From: UBA9980 sp964436235
GTDB lineage: Bacteria > Muiribacteriota > UBA9980
DNA length: 64,000 bases
Assembly: GCA_964436235.1 (NCBI GenBank)
Contig: CAYTCW010000001.1
Location: forward strand, 1-64,000
Direction of reading: 5' to 3'
The notes under the pieces were generated by a model, which was given only the letters and a program-made list of their open reading frames with translations, had not been told where the DNA came from and made no database searches. Numbering within the stretch: position 1 is the stretch's first letter; each line of letters begins with the position of its first letter. This document shows, one piece after another, positions 42,454-50,758 of the stretch. The position numbers were made by a program, and so were the translations under genes.

Positions 42454-43524
42454 TTAAACGATATCATTTTGTCTAGTCATTCCCTTTTGCTTGTAAACAA
42501 AGGCTAAAACTATCGCAATAGCCTGGAAAAATTCTTCGGGAATGGTTTCGCCCACCCCGACTTTTTCGTATAATTGTCTTGCTAATGGTTTGTCTTCGTA
42601 TAAAGGAATATCGTTTTCTTTAGCCAGTTCCCTTATTTTCATCGCCATAAAATCGGCGCCTTTAGCCGTTAAAACGGGAGCGGATCCCGCCTGTGATTCG
42701 TCGTAGGCGATAGCTATCGAAATATGCGTAGGGTTGGTTACTATCACTTTCGCTTTCGGAACTTCCCGCATCATCTGGCCGGTGGCTATTTTTCTGGCGC
42801 GCCGTCTTAATTCCTGCTTTAAATAGGGGTCGCCTTCTTCCTGTTTGTATTCCTGTTTGATATCATATTTTGACATCATTATTTTCTTTTCGAATTCGAA
42901 GTACTGGTAAGTATAATCTATTATGGCAAGAATTAATAATACCATGAGAATTTTAAGGCACATATCAAAAAGCATTGGCGCCGCGGTTCCTATTATCTGC
43001 GAAACTTCTAGCCCCATAAAGCGCGAGAATGATTTTATGTTTTGAGTGAAAAAACTGTAAGGGAAATAAATAACTACAAGCACTTTGGATATGGATTTAA
43101 AAAGCTCGAAAAGCGGTTCCTTTGAAAATATTTTAGACATTCCGTTTACCGGATTGAAACGCGATATATTAAGAGCCATGGGCTCGAGAGAAAAAACGAA
43201 GCCGACCTGATAAAAACTTATAGCCAGCGCGGTTAAAAACGCCGTTATTACCACCGGTGAAATGGCTATCCAGGTCGTTAGAGTGAAATCTACTATCATT
43301 TTATTGATTGCCGCATCGTCGAAACTTACCGGCGGGTTTGAATAAATCGTTTTGAGGTATTCGCCGACGGTTTTGAGCGAAAAGCCGCCGCTGTAATATA
43401 TAACTACAAAGCAGAACAATACGACCGCCATTCCGGTCAGGTCGGCGGATTTCGCGGTCTGGCCTTCCTCGCGGGCTTTTTCGCGCCTGCGCGGCGTGGC
43501 TTCTTCGGTGCGCTGGCCGGTCGG
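42454..43524 (-). CDS. flhB: Flagellar export switch FlhB, N-terminus in a gap
   Basis: FlhB sets substrate specificity by self-cleavage at NPTH, present here as VTNPTHISIAIAYD. The visible part begins PTGQRTEEATPRRREKAREEG, the usual N-terminal cytoplasmic segment. Only a few residues are probably missing. Four membrane helices and the linker helix EFEKKIMMSKYDIKQEYK follow. The 356 visible residues are close to the full family length. The upstream end lies in the N gap at 43525-43624, so whether it is fused to FliR cannot be decided. Confidence 0.95.
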   Translation of the reverse strand, partial: PTGQRTEEATPRRREKAREEGQTAKSADLTGMAVVLFCFVVIYYSGGFSLKTVGEYLKTIYSNPPVSFDDAAINKMIVDFTLTTWIAISPVVITAFLTALAISFYQVGFVFSLEPMALNISRFNPVNGMSKIFSKEPLFELFKSISKVLVVIYFPYSFFTQNIKSFSRFMGLEVSQIIGTAAPMLFDMCLKILMVLLILAIIDYTYQYFEFEKKIMMSKYDIKQEYKQEEGDPYLKQELRRRARKIATGQMMREVPKAKVIVTNPTHISIAIAYDESQAGSAPVLTAKGADFMAMKIRELAKENDIPLYEDKPLARQLYEKVGVGETIPEEFFQAIAIVLAFVYKQKGMTRQNDIV

Positions 43525-43624
43525 NNNNNNNNNNNNNNNNNNNNNNNNNNNNNNNNNNNNNNNNNNNNNNNNNNNNNNNNNNNNNNNNNNNNNNNNNNNN
43601 NNNNNNNNNNNNNNNNNNNNNNNN
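43525..43624. other. Assembly gap (100 N) between fliR and flhB
   Basis: Exactly 100 N. About 65 C-terminal residues of FliR and the first few residues of FlhB are missing. This needs roughly 200 nt or more, so the N count is a placeholder. Confidence 0.85.
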
Positions 43625-44199
43625 ACTACGACCGGGGCCGCTATTTTTATGCCTATGGTAAAAAATTCGGGCGCCCTGTCAAAAATTTCTGAGACGAAAT
43701 TTCCGCTATAGTTAATTAATCCGAGCGGCACGAGTCTTAAACTCTGATTGAGTGCCTCGATTATTAGATGATGGCCGTTGATTAATAGGAATATCAGAGT
43801 GAAAATGAGGTAGTTTAAACTTCCCATAATGGATTCTTCCTGCTGTGATTCGGGGTCGATTACCGAAACCATCGCGAATCCTATTTGAATACCCATCATT
43901 TCACCGGCGAGTTTGACGCCTTCTATAACGAAAGACGCTACGAAGCCGAGAAGGAGACCTAAAAGAATTTCTTTTACGACTATAAGACCGAAAATATAGG
44001 TCTGAGGAGGAATTTGAACGGGCCCGCGCATCGCAATCTCGGTGGGCAGAAGCAGCATGGAAAGCGCGAGCGCGCTCATGATTCTAACCTGTGCCGGCAT
44101 ACTTTCGGCGCCTATTACGGGTGCCGAAGTGAAAATGCCCGAAATTCTTATTAAAAGCAGAAAAAAGGTCTCTATGTATTCGAAAACTTGAATGTACAT
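43625..44199 (-). CDS. fliR: Flagellar export gate protein FliR, C-terminus in a gap
   Basis: FliR belongs to the FliP-FliQ-FliR export gate. The visible 191 residues include LLIRISGIFTSAPVIG, the conserved GFVASFVIEGVKLAGEMMGIQIGFAM region, SVIDPES and LIFLLINGHHLIIEAL. The remaining third falls in the gap. The frame stays open across the N run into flhB, but this says nothing about a fusion because the gap length is arbitrary. Confidence 0.94.
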
Positions 44200-44210
44200 T
44201 TTACTCCGCG

Positions 44211-44483
44211 TTATTTAACGACTAATTTAGCGTAATTTATGAAGATATCCCGGCTGTAATCCACGAGAAGCCTGAGTATCCAGTTACCGAAAAAAATTCC
44301 GGCAAGGCTTAAAGCGACGATTTTGGGCACGAAGCTCAACGTCTGCTCCTGGATGGAAAACGCGGTTTGTATTATTGAAACTCCGACGCCGACTATAAGT
44401 CCGGCGAGCATCATTGGCGCCGAAGTTATAAGCGTGACGTATATCATATTGGTCATTAATTCTATAACGGTGCGTTCATCCAT
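44211..44483 (-). CDS. fliQ: Flagellar export gate protein FliQ
   Basis: 90 residues with two membrane helices separated by the family segment SIIQTAFSIQEQTLSFVPKI. It assembles with FliP and FliR in the export gate. The length and the position between fliP and fliR are canonical. Confidence 0.97.
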   Translation of the reverse strand: MDERTVIELMTNMIYVTLITSAPMMLAGLIVGVGVSIIQTAFSIQEQTLSFVPKIVALSLAGIFFGNWILRLLVDYSRDIFINYAKLVVK

Positions 44484-44536
44484 TACTTTATCCCCGAGGG
44501 TTTTAAACTCCTTTTTTTGCAGCGTCCGTTTAGCCG

Positions 44537-45397
44537 TCAGGCGAAACTCGCCACAAGCGATTTGATAATTAAATGCCAGCCGTCGGCCAGAACGAAAATT
44601 AAAATTTTAAAAGGCAGCGATATCATTGCGGGCGGAAGCATCATCATGCCCATAGACATGAGTACGGAGGCGACGACCATGTCTATGACTAAAAACGGCA
44701 GGAATATGATCAGCCCCATCTCGAAGGCTATCTTCATTTCTGAAAGTATGAAAGCCGGCATTACTATATAAAAAGGCACTTCGGATTTTTTTTCATACTT
44801 TTTATCGCGGGCCAATTTTATGAATAAACTTAAATCGCTTTCCTGCGTCTGTCTGAGCATGAAATCTCGAAGCGCTTCCGAAGCTTTTTCTATGGCTTCC
44901 ACCTGGTTAATATTACGGCTAAAGTATGGCTGAAGGCTCGTTTCGTTGATTTTAGAAAAAGTGGGGGTCATGACGAAAAAGGTCAGTATCAGCGAAAGGC
45001 CGATTATAATCTGATTGGAGGGCAGCTGCTGCGTGGCAAGGGCCCTGCGTACGAAAGAAAGCACTATTACTATGCGCGTGAAAGAAGTCGCCATGACTAA
45101 TATCGACGGAGCGAGCGAAAGCACGGTCAGCAATATAATTATTTGAAGCGCGACTGAAATGTCTTCTGGAGTGTTTGAAGGGGTTATTCCGAAATTGATT
45201 TTGGGCACCTGGACCGGCGCGTTCGAAGGCGCAGGAGAGGTTTCTGGCGTCCGGCGCGGAGTCGTCTGGTTTCCCTGTGTTTTAGCGCCGTCCGGAGAGC
45301 CGGATTGCGCCGTGGCGGCATGCGGCTGGAATAAATAAAAGAAAAATAAAGCGGATAAAACGAGAAAAGATATTGGCGACGTTATGTAAAGCCGCAT
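44537..45397 (-). CDS. fliP: Flagellar export gate protein FliP
   Basis: 286 residues with a cleavable signal peptide (LVLSALFFFYLFQPHAATA). A Pro/Thr/Ser-rich stretch of about 40 residues follows, longer than usual. The conserved core is ISVALQIIILLTVLSLAPSI, TSFTRIVIVLSFVRRALATQQ, NQIIIGLSLILTFF, and the C-terminal GMMMLPPAMISLPFKILIFVLADGW pattern. CGGAGGTTAA precedes the ATG. A consensus promoter lies upstream, so it can begin its own transcript. Confidence 0.97.
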   Translation of the reverse strand: MRLYITSPISFLVLSALFFFYLFQPHAATAQSGSPDGAKTQGNQTTPRRTPETSPAPSNAPVQVPKINFGITPSNTPEDISVALQIIILLTVLSLAPSILVMATSFTRIVIVLSFVRRALATQQLPSNQIIIGLSLILTFFVMTPTFSKINETSLQPYFSRNINQVEAIEKASEALRDFMLRQTQESDLSLFIKLARDKKYEKKSEVPFYIVMPAFILSEMKIAFEMGLIIFLPFLVIDMVVASVLMSMGMMMLPPAMISLPFKILIFVLADGWHLIIKSLVASFA

Positions 45398-45441
45398 CAG
45401 CTTAACCTCCGAATGTACACCTGTATTGTTTAGATACGGAG

Positions 45442-45470
45442 ATTTTACTAAATTACGGTTGATTTGTCAA
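45442..45470 (-). promoter_or_regulatory. Sigma-70 promoter of fliP
   Basis: On the minus strand TTGACA (45470-45465), 17 nt, TAAAAT (45447-45442). The predicted leader is about 38 nt and contains a good Shine-Dalgarno. Confidence 0.82.
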
Positions 45471-45514
45471 TCGTTTTTTTACGGCTATTTTACGGCTTTT
45501 TTGCGGTATGCGGC

Positions 45515-46051
45515 TTAATTAGTGTCGGTCTTATCAGCCGGCATGAATTTTTGAAGATATTGCGAAAACATCTTACCTTTTATGTTTTTATCGCTTTTAA
45601 GTTTAATACTGTCGAGCGTTTCTTTATCGCTTATTTCGCAAATTTTACTGATGCCGCCTCCGCAGACTCCGAGAACGAATATTTTTGAATAAATATCGAC
45701 GATGTAGATATATTTGTCGGCCGATATCATCTGGTAATCCAATACTTTAATGTTATCGCCCGGTGAAAAACCATGTGAGGCGGTCATATATTTTTTCATT
45801 ATAAGTATTATCACGATGCAAATTGCCGTGGCGAGAATGAATTTAATAATGGTCGAAGTGAAATCGAAGTTGAAATTAGATACGGGTTCTTTGTATTGCA
45901 GTATATTTTCGTAGGTTTGCGCGCAAGCCTCCACCGCGGCGGCGAAAATAAAGGCGGCGGCGGCCGCGAACGCCGTCCGTATTTTTACGAACGGCGCGCG
46001 GACGCCTTTAAAAAAAGCCCTATTCGATTCTATGATCTGTCGTTCATTCAT
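45515..46051 (-). CDS. fliO: FliO-like flagellar biosynthesis protein
   Basis: 178 residues. An N-terminal hydrophobic stretch with AFAAAAAFIFAAAVEACAQ may be a signal. A membrane helix lies at about residues 68-88 (IIKFILATAICIVIILIMKK), followed by the FliO cytoplasmic domain (VLDYQMISADKYIYIVDIYSKIFVLGVCGGGIS). FliO helps FliP assemble. The location between fliN and fliP is the expected one. The N-terminal extension of about 45 residues is longer than in most FliO proteins. Confidence 0.85.
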   Translation of the reverse strand: MNERQIIESNRAFFKGVRAPFVKIRTAFAAAAAFIFAAAVEACAQTYENILQYKEPVSNFNFDFTSTIIKFILATAICIVIILIMKKYMTASHGFSPGDNIKVLDYQMISADKYIYIVDIYSKIFVLGVCGGGISKICEISDKETLDSIKLKSDKNIKGKMFSQYLQKFMPADKTDTN

Positions 46052-46144
46052 TTATTTCGCCGTTTTATAGTTTTATTATTACATAGTGACATCATATAGC
46101 TGAGGCGGCCTATAATACCCTTATTTTCATACGGGATTGCCGTG

Positions 46145-47710
46145 CTAAGGTTTCAGGCTCTGGAGGCGTTCATGCGGGCTTATGATGTTGGTTATTCGTA
46201 TTCCGAAGTTTTCGTCGATTACCACGACTTCGCCTTTGGCTACGAGTTTATTATTAATTAAAACGTCGATGGATTCGCCGGCGATTTTATCTAATTCGAT
46301 GATCGAACCCGCGGTTAATTCGAGTATTTCTTTAATAAGCATACGCGTGCGGCCGAGTTCGACGGTAAGCGTGAGCGGTACGTCGAGAAGAAGTTCTATA
46401 TTAGAAGTGGCGCCCGCCGGCGTGCCGTAGTTAAGCGAAGAAAATTTCGCGGCCTGAACGTTCTGCTGCTGCGGCGGGTAACCGCCCATTTGTTGCGGTG
46501 GATAACCCATTTGCTGCTGCGGCGGATAGCCACTCATTTGCTGCTGCGGCGGATAGCCACTCATTTGCTGCTGCGGTGGATAACCACCCATCTGCTGCTG
46601 CGGCGGGTAACCACCCATCTGCTGTTGCGGCGGATAACCACCCATCTGTTGTTGCGGCGGATAGCCACCCATTTGTTGCTGAGGATAACCCATCTGCTGC
46701 TGCAAAGGAGCGGTTTGCTGTTGCTGCGGCTGTTGAGGAGGCTGCTGCTGCTGCTGAGCGGCTATTTGCTGTTGCTGCTGCGGCGGAGCCTGCTGTTGAG
46801 GCGGCGGCGTGAATTGCTGCTGCGGGGGTGGCGCAGCCTGCTGCGGCGCGGCAGCCTGTGAGGTTACCTGATTTAAAATCGCGTCTATTTCGTCCTGATT
46901 GGTTATTAAAAGCGATTGAGAAGCGCTCGGCGATACGACGGATTCGGCTTCCGGCTGTTTCGACTGGAGCATTACGGTGCCTATCAGTGAGATTATGTCC
47001 TGTGAAACGCTTACGGGCATGCAGATAAACATCTCGAAATTGAGTTTGTTTTTATCCGCGTTAAAGCTTATTTCAAAATTAAGTTTGGCGTATATTAAAT
47101 CGCTGCCGAAGCCGGGATCGTAACCGTCTTTAAAATCGCTTGAACCGGCGAATGAAATATTTGCCTCGAAAGGTATTTCGCCGGCAAGCGCGGTAAGTTT
47201 ATTTTTTAAATAGATTTCGCTGAACCTTTTGAAAAATTCTTCTATTGCCTTGTCGTAATGAGTTTTATTGTCTATGACGCCGGCCGTGCCGTCGCCGCCG
47301 AGTAAAATATCGCCGAAAGCGAGCGTGTCGGAAAGTTTTATAAAAATTCCGCCGCGGCCTTTGATAGCGCTGTCGAAATCAAGATAATACTGATGCATTA
47401 CCTGATCTTTATAATGCCTTGAAATATTTTCTTTTTTATCTTCGTTTACTTCAATGAGACTTACTTTAGTGACGGCCGAAATTATGGAGGTGAAGGCCTC
47501 GCTTCCGCCGCAAAAAACGTCGTCTATAAATTTGCGGAAAATTTCAGTTTCGTCGGGATTAAGTATTTTTACACCGTTAAAAGGCGGGCCGCCGCCGTTT
47601 CCGCTTCCGCCGCTCCCGTCGCCGCCCTCGGTCCCTTTATCTGAAACCGGCTGAGTAATGCCGCCTAACAGGGCATCTATTTCATCCTGCGTCAATAAGT
47701 TTTCAGCCAT
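46145..47710 (-). CDS. fliN: Flagellar switch protein FliN/FliY with two EIDA motifs and a PQ-repeat linker
   Basis: This is a C-ring protein that controls rotation direction. Residues 5-16 (LLTQDEIDALLG) are a FliM-type CheY-binding peptide. Residues about 50-250 resemble the CheC/CheX phosphatase-like domain of FliY. A second motif, LLITNQDEIDAILNQV, spans 267-282. Residues 285-416 are Pro/Gln-rich with about eight copies of PPQQQMGGY. The SPOA domain lies at 437-515 (LLDVPLTLTVELGRTRMLIKEI in pattern). The 521 residues exceed even typical FliY (about 380). It starts directly after the fliM stop. Confidence 0.93.
   Translation of the reverse strand: MAENLLTQDEIDALLGGITQPVSDKGTEGGDGSGGSGNGGGPPFNGVKILNPDETEIFRKFIDDVFCGGSEAFTSIISAVTKVSLIEVNEDKKENISRHYKDQVMHQYYLDFDSAIKGRGGIFIKLSDTLAFGDILLGGDGTAGVIDNKTHYDKAIEEFFKRFSEIYLKNKLTALAGEIPFEANISFAGSSDFKDGYDPGFGSDLIYAKLNFEISFNADKNKLNFEMFICMPVSVSQDIISLIGTVMLQSKQPEAESVVSPSASQSLLITNQDEIDAILNQVTSQAAAPQQAAPPPQQQFTPPPQQQAPPQQQQQIAAQQQQQPPQQPQQQQTAPLQQQMGYPQQQMGGYPPQQQMGGYPPQQQMGGYPPQQQMGGYPPQQQMSGYPPQQQMSGYPPQQQMGYPPQQMGGYPPQQQNVQAAKFSSLNYGTPAGATSNIELLLDVPLTLTVELGRTRMLIKEILELTAGSIIELDKIAGESIDVLINNKLVAKGEVVVIDENFGIRITNIISPHERLQSLKP
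46463..46690 (-). repeat. In-frame tandem repeat encoding PPQQQMGGY-like units
   Basis: About eight units of 24-30 bp encode (G/S)GYPPQQQM. Synonymous differences between units (for example ggcggatag versus ggcgggtaa in the plus orientation) show that the repeat is old and kept at protein level rather than freshly amplified. Confidence 0.9.
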
Positions 47711-49060
47711 TTATAATCCCACCTCTTCTTCATTTTCACGTACGACCTGTGCTATAGCTACTGCCAGTTTATTGTCGACAAGGCCCGGGTTGCCCTTGAA
47801 TTTAAGCCTTCCGCCAGCGTGAACGTCAAGCAGGTCGCTTGTCGACTTTCTTAAAATTATGACATCGTTTATATTTAATCCCAAAAACTCGTTGACCGTT
47901 ATTTCAGATCTTCCCAATTCGACGACTAACGGGATTTTAGCTTTTTTTAAAGATTCTTCGAGTTTGCTCGCGTTTCCTTCGCTTTCAATTTTATTGATTG
48001 ATGAGTAAAGAAACTGGACGTTTAATTTTTCAAGTATGGGCTCTAAAACTATATGCGGAAAACATATATTAGAAGTCCCTTCGGTATCATGGACCCTCAC
48101 TTCGAAGGTGATTAAAAGCACCATCGCCGTCGGCGGAGCTATCTGGGTGAACTGCGGATTTGATTCCATCAATTCGATCCTCGGTTCGATGCTTACGAAT
48201 TGCTGCCAGGCCTCCGTAAGATCGTTAAGCAGGCGCGCGATGATTTTTTTGATGACGTTTTCTTCGATGGCCGTCAATGATCTCGATTTTGAAAGCGCTT
48301 TGCCGGTGCCGCCGAAAAGCCTGTCTATCATGGCTAAGGCGAGACTCGGATTTATTTCGAAAACCGCGTTTCCCTTCAGATCGCCGCCGACGTCAAAAAC
48401 CGATATAACCGAAGGATTCGGAACGGAGCGGATATATTCTTCGTAGGTGATCTGATCGACCGATATAACCTGGACCGAAACCATCGTGCGAAGCATCGTT
48501 GATAAACTTGTAGTTACCGTACGCGAAAAATTTTCGTGTATCTTGTTTATGGTTCTAAGCTGTTCTTTAACGAATTTGTCGGGCCTTCTGAAGTCGTACG
48601 GCTTGGTTTTTTTGCCGCTTTTTTCCGTTTTGCCCTTTGTTATAACCTGCGCGGCCGGAGCAGGAGCAGCAGCTGGAGCGGGCGCCTGAGGCGGAGCCAT
48701 AAAGCCCGGCTGCATGGGCATTTGAAAAAATTGCTGCATTTGCGGAGGCGGTCCCATGAATTGCTGTTGCTGNNNNNNNNNNNNNNNNNNNNNNNNNNNN
48801 NNNNNNNNNNNNNNNNNNNNNNNNNNNNNNNNNNNNNNNNNNNNNNNNNNNNNNNNNNNNNNNNNNNNNNNNGGCGGGTTAAGCATTACGCCCGGCTGCT
48901 GCTGTGGGGCCTGTGCGGCCGGCTGTGGAGCGGGGGCGGGCTGCGCCGCGGGCGGCGGAGCTGTCGGGGCGGGAGCAGGAGGCGTATCCGATCCGCCGCC
49001 GGCAAGCGCGTTTAGTAAATCGTCTATTTCATTTTGTGACATTACGCTGTTATCAGCCAT
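47711..49060 (-). CDS. fliM: Flagellar switch protein FliM, linker interrupted by a gap
   Basis: FliM binds CheY-P and couples it to the rotor. The start at 49060 (MADNSVMSQNEIDDLLNAL) follows GGCGGGTGG. A TTG at 49084 is in frame but overlaps that site. The CheY-binding motif is at about residues 8-17. A Pro/Ala/Gln-rich linker follows, broken by the N gap at 48773-48872. The CheC-like middle domain has RLFGGTG near the expected place. The SPOA C-terminus is PLVVELGRSEITVNEFLGL. True length is unknown because the repeat-rich linker was not assembled. Confidence 0.95.
   Translation of the reverse strand: MADNSVMSQNEIDDLLNALAGGGSDTPPAPAPTAPPPAAQPAPAPQPAAQAPQQQPGVMLNPXXXXXXXXXXXXXXXXXXXXXXXXXXXXXXXXXXQQQQFMGPPPQMQQFFQMPMQPGFMAPPQAPAPAAAPAPAAQVITKGKTEKSGKKTKPYDFRRPDKFVKEQLRTINKIHENFSRTVTTSLSTMLRTMVSVQVISVDQITYEEYIRSVPNPSVISVFDVGGDLKGNAVFEINPSLALAMIDRLFGGTGKALSKSRSLTAIEENVIKKIIARLLNDLTEAWQQFVSIEPRIELMESNPQFTQIAPPTAMVLLITFEVRVHDTEGTSNICFPHIVLEPILEKLNVQFLYSSINKIESEGNASKLEESLKKAKIPLVVELGRSEITVNEFLGLNINDVIILRKSTSDLLDVHAGGRLKFKGNPGLVDNKLAVAIAQVVRENEEEVGL
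48773..48872. other. Assembly gap (100 N) in the fliM linker
   Basis: Exactly 100 N between codons for PGVMLNP and QQQQFMGP, both low complexity. The missing part is probably a Gln/Pro repeat like that in fliN, which would explain why the assembly broke here. Confidence 0.8.
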
Positions 49061-49123
49061 TTGATCCACCCGCCTTTCGTTCAAATTAAAAAATTTGCCA
49101 TTTAATAGTTATCGTTGCCGCTT

Positions 49124-49639
49124 TTACTCCATGGTTATCGCCGAAAAATCATAAACGTTGACTTTAACGACTAAAAACTTTTTTTTAACCTGTCCGCCGA
49201 GAAAAGATGACTCGACTTTAATGTTATCGCCTATAATTAAATTTAATTCTTTGCGTATCGATTTATGCAATTCTTCGCTTTGATATATTTTTTTTATTTC
49301 TTCGATCGGAAACAGCATGACCAAACGGGTAATGATATCTCTTATAGCCGGCTTTTTTTTATCGAGATATTCCTTGGCTTTAATATCGTTTACTTCGGCA
49401 TTTATTTTGAATTTGATCATTCCTTTTTCTTTGAGCGGGTAAATAGTAAATTCGTCAAAGGTTATGCTGTCTTTAGTTATGATTTCCTGATCGACCGAAG
49501 TTTCGCTCTTTTTTTCCATTATAGTTTTATATACGAATATCGAAACGACCGCTGAACAAACCATGGTCGCAAGAAACGCTATCGCGATAAGGAGATATTT
49601 AATAACCATACTTGAAGGTTTGCGTTCTTCGTCTGACAT
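49124..49639 (-). CDS. fliL: FliL-family protein, copy 2
   Basis: FliL surrounds the stator and supports torque. The 171 residues have one N-terminal membrane helix (YLLIAIAFLATMVCSAVVSIFVY) and the FliL domain (KFKINAEVNDIKAKEYLDKKKPAIRDIITRLV). The ending is VVKVNVYDFSAITME. It is a paralogue of the preceding gene, which ends VVKVNVFDFSAVVID. It lies between the other fliL and fliM. Confidence 0.88.
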   Translation of the reverse strand: MSDEERKPSSMVIKYLLIAIAFLATMVCSAVVSIFVYKTIMEKKSETSVDQEIITKDSITFDEFTIYPLKEKGMIKFKINAEVNDIKAKEYLDKKKPAIRDIITRLVMLFPIEEIKKIYQSEELHKSIRKELNLIIGDNIKVESSFLGGQVKKKFLVVKVNVYDFSAITME

Positions 49640-49726
49640 TTATATACACCAACTTTTTATTTTGTATTCAATCGTTAGATACGCCGCTGGTTTCTGAACG
49701 GTTTTACCGGTTTCCGCTTCGAGGTT

Positions 49727-50257
49727 TTAATCGATAACTACGGCTGAAAAATCAAAAACATTGACTTTGACGACGAGGTTCATTTGAGTTATCTGTCCTT
49801 TGTCGTCCGGCGTGTTTCCTTTAACGTTTTTATCTACGATTTCGTTTAAATCTTTTTTTATAATATCATGAAGTTCTAATTTATAATATTTATTTTTAAC
49901 CTCTTCTAATTTCATGGTCATAATCGTTCTGGATACGGCATCTCTTACGGCCGGTTTCTTGCGCTCTAAAAATTCCTTTACTCTCGAACTGGCGACTTCG
50001 GCGTTTACGGTGAATTTAACTACTCCGCTGCTTGCGCCTTCTACTAAAAATATCGTAAATTCTTCAAAAGTGACGTTATCTTTGGCCTCGAACTCTATTT
50101 TTTCGAGCTCCACTTTTTTTGCCGCCGGCTTTGCTTTAGAAATCATGTTATAAACGAAAAATCCGGCTACGGCCAGTATTATTAATCCTATTATTCCCGC
50201 GCCGGCAATTATATATTTTAACGGAAATCTGCTTTCACCTTCGGACACTGTTTTCAC
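49727..50257 (-). CDS. fliL: FliL-family protein, copy 1
   Basis: 176 residues with the same architecture: a membrane helix (YIIAGAGIIGLIILAVAGFFVY) and a FliL domain with KFTVNAEVASSRVKEFLERKKPAVRDAV. The start is GTG at 50257 with a weak ribosome binding site. It shares clear sequence and the same C-terminal motif with the downstream fliL, showing a tandem duplication. motA and motB, often found between flbD and fliL, are absent. Confidence 0.88.
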   Translation of the reverse strand: MKTVSEGESRFPLKYIIAGAGIIGLIILAVAGFFVYNMISKAKPAAKKVELEKIEFEAKDNVTFEEFTIFLVEGASSGVVKFTVNAEVASSRVKEFLERKKPAVRDAVSRTIMTMKLEEVKNKYYKLELHDIIKKDLNEIVDKNVKGNTPDDKGQITQMNLVVKVNVFDFSAVVID

Positions 50258-50346
50258 GCACCATTTTAAGAATATTATAATTTAACATTATAACTCATTT
50301 TTAAGTATCGTCAGAAATATAGAGTAATTAAATGTTTTTTATCTAT

Positions 50347-50559
50347 TTATATTTTATTTTTGTAATCTTTTCTGTATCGCTTTAATATATCGGCCCTGAA
50401 CTGGACTATTTTATCATATACTTCATCTACGCTGTCGCCCACGATAAATTTAGACTGGTCATTTAAGGTTATTACCGTGTCCGGATGGGCTTCTACGGTC
50501 ATTATCATATCCGAGTTAATAAGAAACTCGCTGCCTTTGATTCTTTTTAATTTAATCAT
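50347..50559 (-). CDS. flbD: FlbD family protein
   Basis: A 70-residue flagellar-locus protein of the FlbD family. It opens MIKLKRIKGSEFLINSDMI and has VEAHPDTVITLNDQSKFIV, the family pattern LxxGxxxxVNxxxIxxIExxPDTxITLxxGxkxxV in variant form. Its biochemical role is not known. The position after flgE and before fliL is conserved in Firmicutes and spirochaetes. It is preceded by its own promoter. Confidence 0.88.
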   Translation of the reverse strand: MIKLKRIKGSEFLINSDMIMTVEAHPDTVITLNDQSKFIVGDSVDEVYDKIVQFRADILKRYRKDYKNKI

Positions 50560-50599
50560 TTAAATCATAAACCGCCAATCACAATATTTTCCTATTCAA

Positions 50600-50628
50600 A
50601 TTCTAACAGAAATATCAGTAACTGTCAA
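50600..50628 (-). promoter_or_regulatory. Sigma-70 promoter of flbD and downstream switch genes
   Basis: On the minus strand TTGACA (50628-50623), 17 nt, TAGAAT (50605-50600), about 40 nt before the flbD ATG. It starts a second transcription unit (flbD-fliL-fliL-fliM-fliN) after the flgE 3' hairpin. Confidence 0.8.
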
Positions 50629-50671
50629 TCGCACGGCTAAAATGTCCGTATAAAAATAAATAATCGCAGTT

Positions 50672-50709
50672 TAATATCGGAGACGCCCCGTAGAGCGTCT
50701 CTGATATTA
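50672..50709 (-). terminator. Strong hairpin downstream of flgE
   Basis: TAATATCGGAGACGC (50672-50686) pairs with GCGTCTCTGATATTA (50695-50709), 15 bp with one G-U pair and an 8-nt loop. It lies between the flgE stop and the flbD promoter. The sequence after it on the minus strand is AT-rich but lacks a pure U-run. A terminator or 3'-stabilising hairpin is the likely role. Confidence 0.65.
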
Positions 50710-50758
50710 ATTGCGAAGCGTCAGTTCATTTCGCCGAAATTGTTTTTCCGTTTACGGG

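Noticed and set aside
42454..44199. Single fused FliR-FlhB gene
   Set aside because: The junction is 100 N of arbitrary length. I annotate two partial genes instead.
46463..46690. About 30-bp direct repeats resembling a CRISPR array
   Set aside because: The units are contiguous without spacers and are codons of the FliN PPQQQMGGY repeat. No cas genes are present.
46490..46861. Long open frames rich in Leu/Arg or Ala opposite fliN
   Set aside because: They are the antisense of the Pro/Gln repeat and have no ribosome binding sites. Open frames there follow from codon composition.
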